Below are positions 32,950 to 33,914 of a DNA stretch of 33,914 nucleotides, in pieces (the stretch's first letter is position 1; each line of letters begins with the position of its first letter). The notes beneath the pieces were generated by a model. It did no database searches. It was not told the DNA's origin and worked only from the letters and a program-made list of their open reading frames with translations. The DNA is from Bacteroidales bacterium UBA1077. Lineage in GTDB: Bacteria > Bacteroidota > Bacteroidia > Bacteroidales > UBA932. A program made the position numbers and the translations under genes. The DNA lies in the NCBI GenBank assembly GCA_002314195.1, contig DCCQ01000136.1, forward strand, positions 17,550-51,463, written 5' to 3'.

Positions 32950-33899
32950 CTTCTCTCTTTTGTCAGTAAATAAAAGCCATCAGGCGACGTTGATCTCATT
33001 TTGCCGTTTATCGTGAATATTGAACCGGTCTTTTTGTTCCTTATCCGCAGATTGTAATCGACTTCGTAAGAGTCGATACCCCATAACATTCGATAGTACA
33101 GTTTCTCCGTGCTGGCAGGAGGGAAAGACATGTTGGCCATCTTGTCGCTTTCGTAGGGATACTCAAACGTTGTCGTACAGCTGTATGCCACTTTCGCACC
33201 GCTGAAAGTCAGAGACTTGTCCTCAAATAGAGCCCCGTCAGGCACCGGGACTTCGAAATCATTGCCCTGATAACCGAGGTTGGAGTCATTCGTGAAGCTT
33301 ACGCTCCTTGCGGCACCTGCGAACACACCTTTGCTGATGAATAGAGTATCGGCACCATTGTTAATGAATGTCATCGGTCCCCATCCGGTTATGACTTCAC
33401 CCTCGTTCGTCAAACATATTAAACCATCGTAAGAAATGTCCACAAACTCGTAGCCGGAAGAGGCTGGCTGCCTGACCAGCACGGAATCTTCTTCGTAATT
33501 ATTTGAAATGAATATTGTGATGTCGTTTTCAGTGCCTGAAAAATTGGGTTGCAAAACCAGCGTCAGCTCCTTATTTCCTGTTTTTTTGTAAAACATGGTG
33601 AAATTGTCACCTGACACTTTTATCATGCCATCGTCGGTCGTCTCAATAAAAGAGGAACTGCCAGTCCAATCATAGGCAACACCGTTGGCCTTTATTGTGG
33701 ACACTCTCCAATCATCAGCCTTGAAGTGTACTTTGATCGTGCCGCCTTCCTCAGGGGCGATGAAATCCCGCGATGATGGCCCGATGTGGCTGACAAAAGC
33801 CTCCGGGTTGCATCCGCAAATCACAATTGAGGCGCACAGCACAATGAATATGCCTGCAGCCGTCCTTTTGAATATGTTTCCTATAGTCCGGTTTTTCAT
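32946..33899 (-). CDS. Predicted lipoprotein with BACON-like N-terminal domain
   Basis: A 317-residue protein with a hydrophobic signal and lipobox Cys30 (IVICGC). The segment from about residue 40 to 145 (FIAPEEGGTIKVHFKADDWRVS ... LTLVLQPNFSGTENDITIFISNNYEEDSVLVRQPA) resembles a BACON-type immunoglobulin-like domain in length and in the EGG and DSVLVRQ ends. The rest is beta-rich, with no family that I recognise and no catalytic motif. It is the first gene seen of the leftward unit with the PagL-like and SusR-like genes, and its TGA overlaps the next ATG by 4 bases. Only 15 bases of upstream sequence remain in the window, so its promoter, and any gene before it, is not visible. Confidence 0.6.
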   Translation of the reverse strand: MKNRTIGNIFKRTAAGIFIVLCASIVICGCNPEAFVSHIGPSSRDFIAPEEGGTIKVHFKADDWRVSTIKANGVAYDWTGSSSFIETTDDGMIKVSGDNFTMFYKKTGNKELTLVLQPNFSGTENDITIFISNNYEEDSVLVRQPASSGYEFVDISYDGLICLTNEGEVITGWGPMTFINNGADTLFISKGVFAGAARSVSFTNDSNLGYQGNDFEVPVPDGALFEDKSLTFSGAKVAYSCTTTFEYPYESDKMANMSFPPASTEKLYYRMLWGIDSYEVDYNLRIRNKKTGSIFTINGKMRSTSPDGFYLLTKERR

Positions 33900-33914
33900 A
33901 CGTAAATAATTAAA

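Overview
The window reads as a stretch of chromosome from an uncultured-type member of the order Bacteroidales. The evidence is a SusC/SusD pair, TonB receptors with carboxypeptidase-like N-terminal domains, a DUF4249 lipoprotein, a SusR-like (DUF6377-type) regulator, and Bacteroidetes promoter elements of the form TAnnTTTG. Base composition is moderate (about half G+C by eye) and genes are tightly packed. I cannot fix the genus. There are no insertion sequences, integrases, tRNA/rRNA genes or CRISPR arrays, so this looks like ordinary chromosome rather than a mobile island.

Left part (1-6017). A 2-oxoacid:ferredoxin oxidoreductase operon (tail of a 4Fe-4S subunit, then vorB/korA, korB, korC) runs rightward. 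It meets, with a 3-bp convergent overlap, a leftward two-gene transport unit: a TonB-dependent receptor followed by a DUF4249 lipoprotein. A divergent promoter region (6018-6171) carries a palindromic operator candidate.

Middle part (6172-15598). A rightward run encodes an M23 peptidase lipoprotein, a GH3 beta-glucosidase-type lipoprotein, an MscS-type channel, PurN, then (from its own promoter) CTP synthase PyrG and a glutaminyl-peptide cyclotransferase-like lipoprotein. A TPP riboswitch (about 15609-15690) follows and controls a TonB-dependent receptor that is probably a thiamine or thiamine-precursor importer. A 333-bp intergenic region (18096-18428) then holds a pair of direct repeats around a widespread palindromic repeat core, a strong terminator, and a promoter with three copies of an 8-bp half-site ahead of a CNNM/CBS membrane protein. 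That gene ends at another strong terminator, followed by a doubtful small ORF.

Right part (19920-33899, all leftward). A polysaccharide utilization locus that looks dedicated to dextran or another alpha-1,6-glucan: SusC, SusD, SusE/F, a GH66 dextranase lipoprotein and a GH97 alpha-glucosidase. The inferred scheme is surface cleavage by GH66, capture by SusD and SusE/F, import by SusC, and periplasmic hydrolysis by GH97. Upstream lies the SusR-like sensor-regulator, which appears to be the last gene of a separate tightly packed operon with a PagL-like lipid A deacylase and a BACON-like lipoprotein.

The strongest window-wide signal not explained by genes is a roughly six-fold excess of the hexamer GAATAT (either strand, about 90 copies by hand count). 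It appears to dictate codon choice inside genes (Glu-Tyr as GAA TAT, Ile-Phe as ATA TTC).
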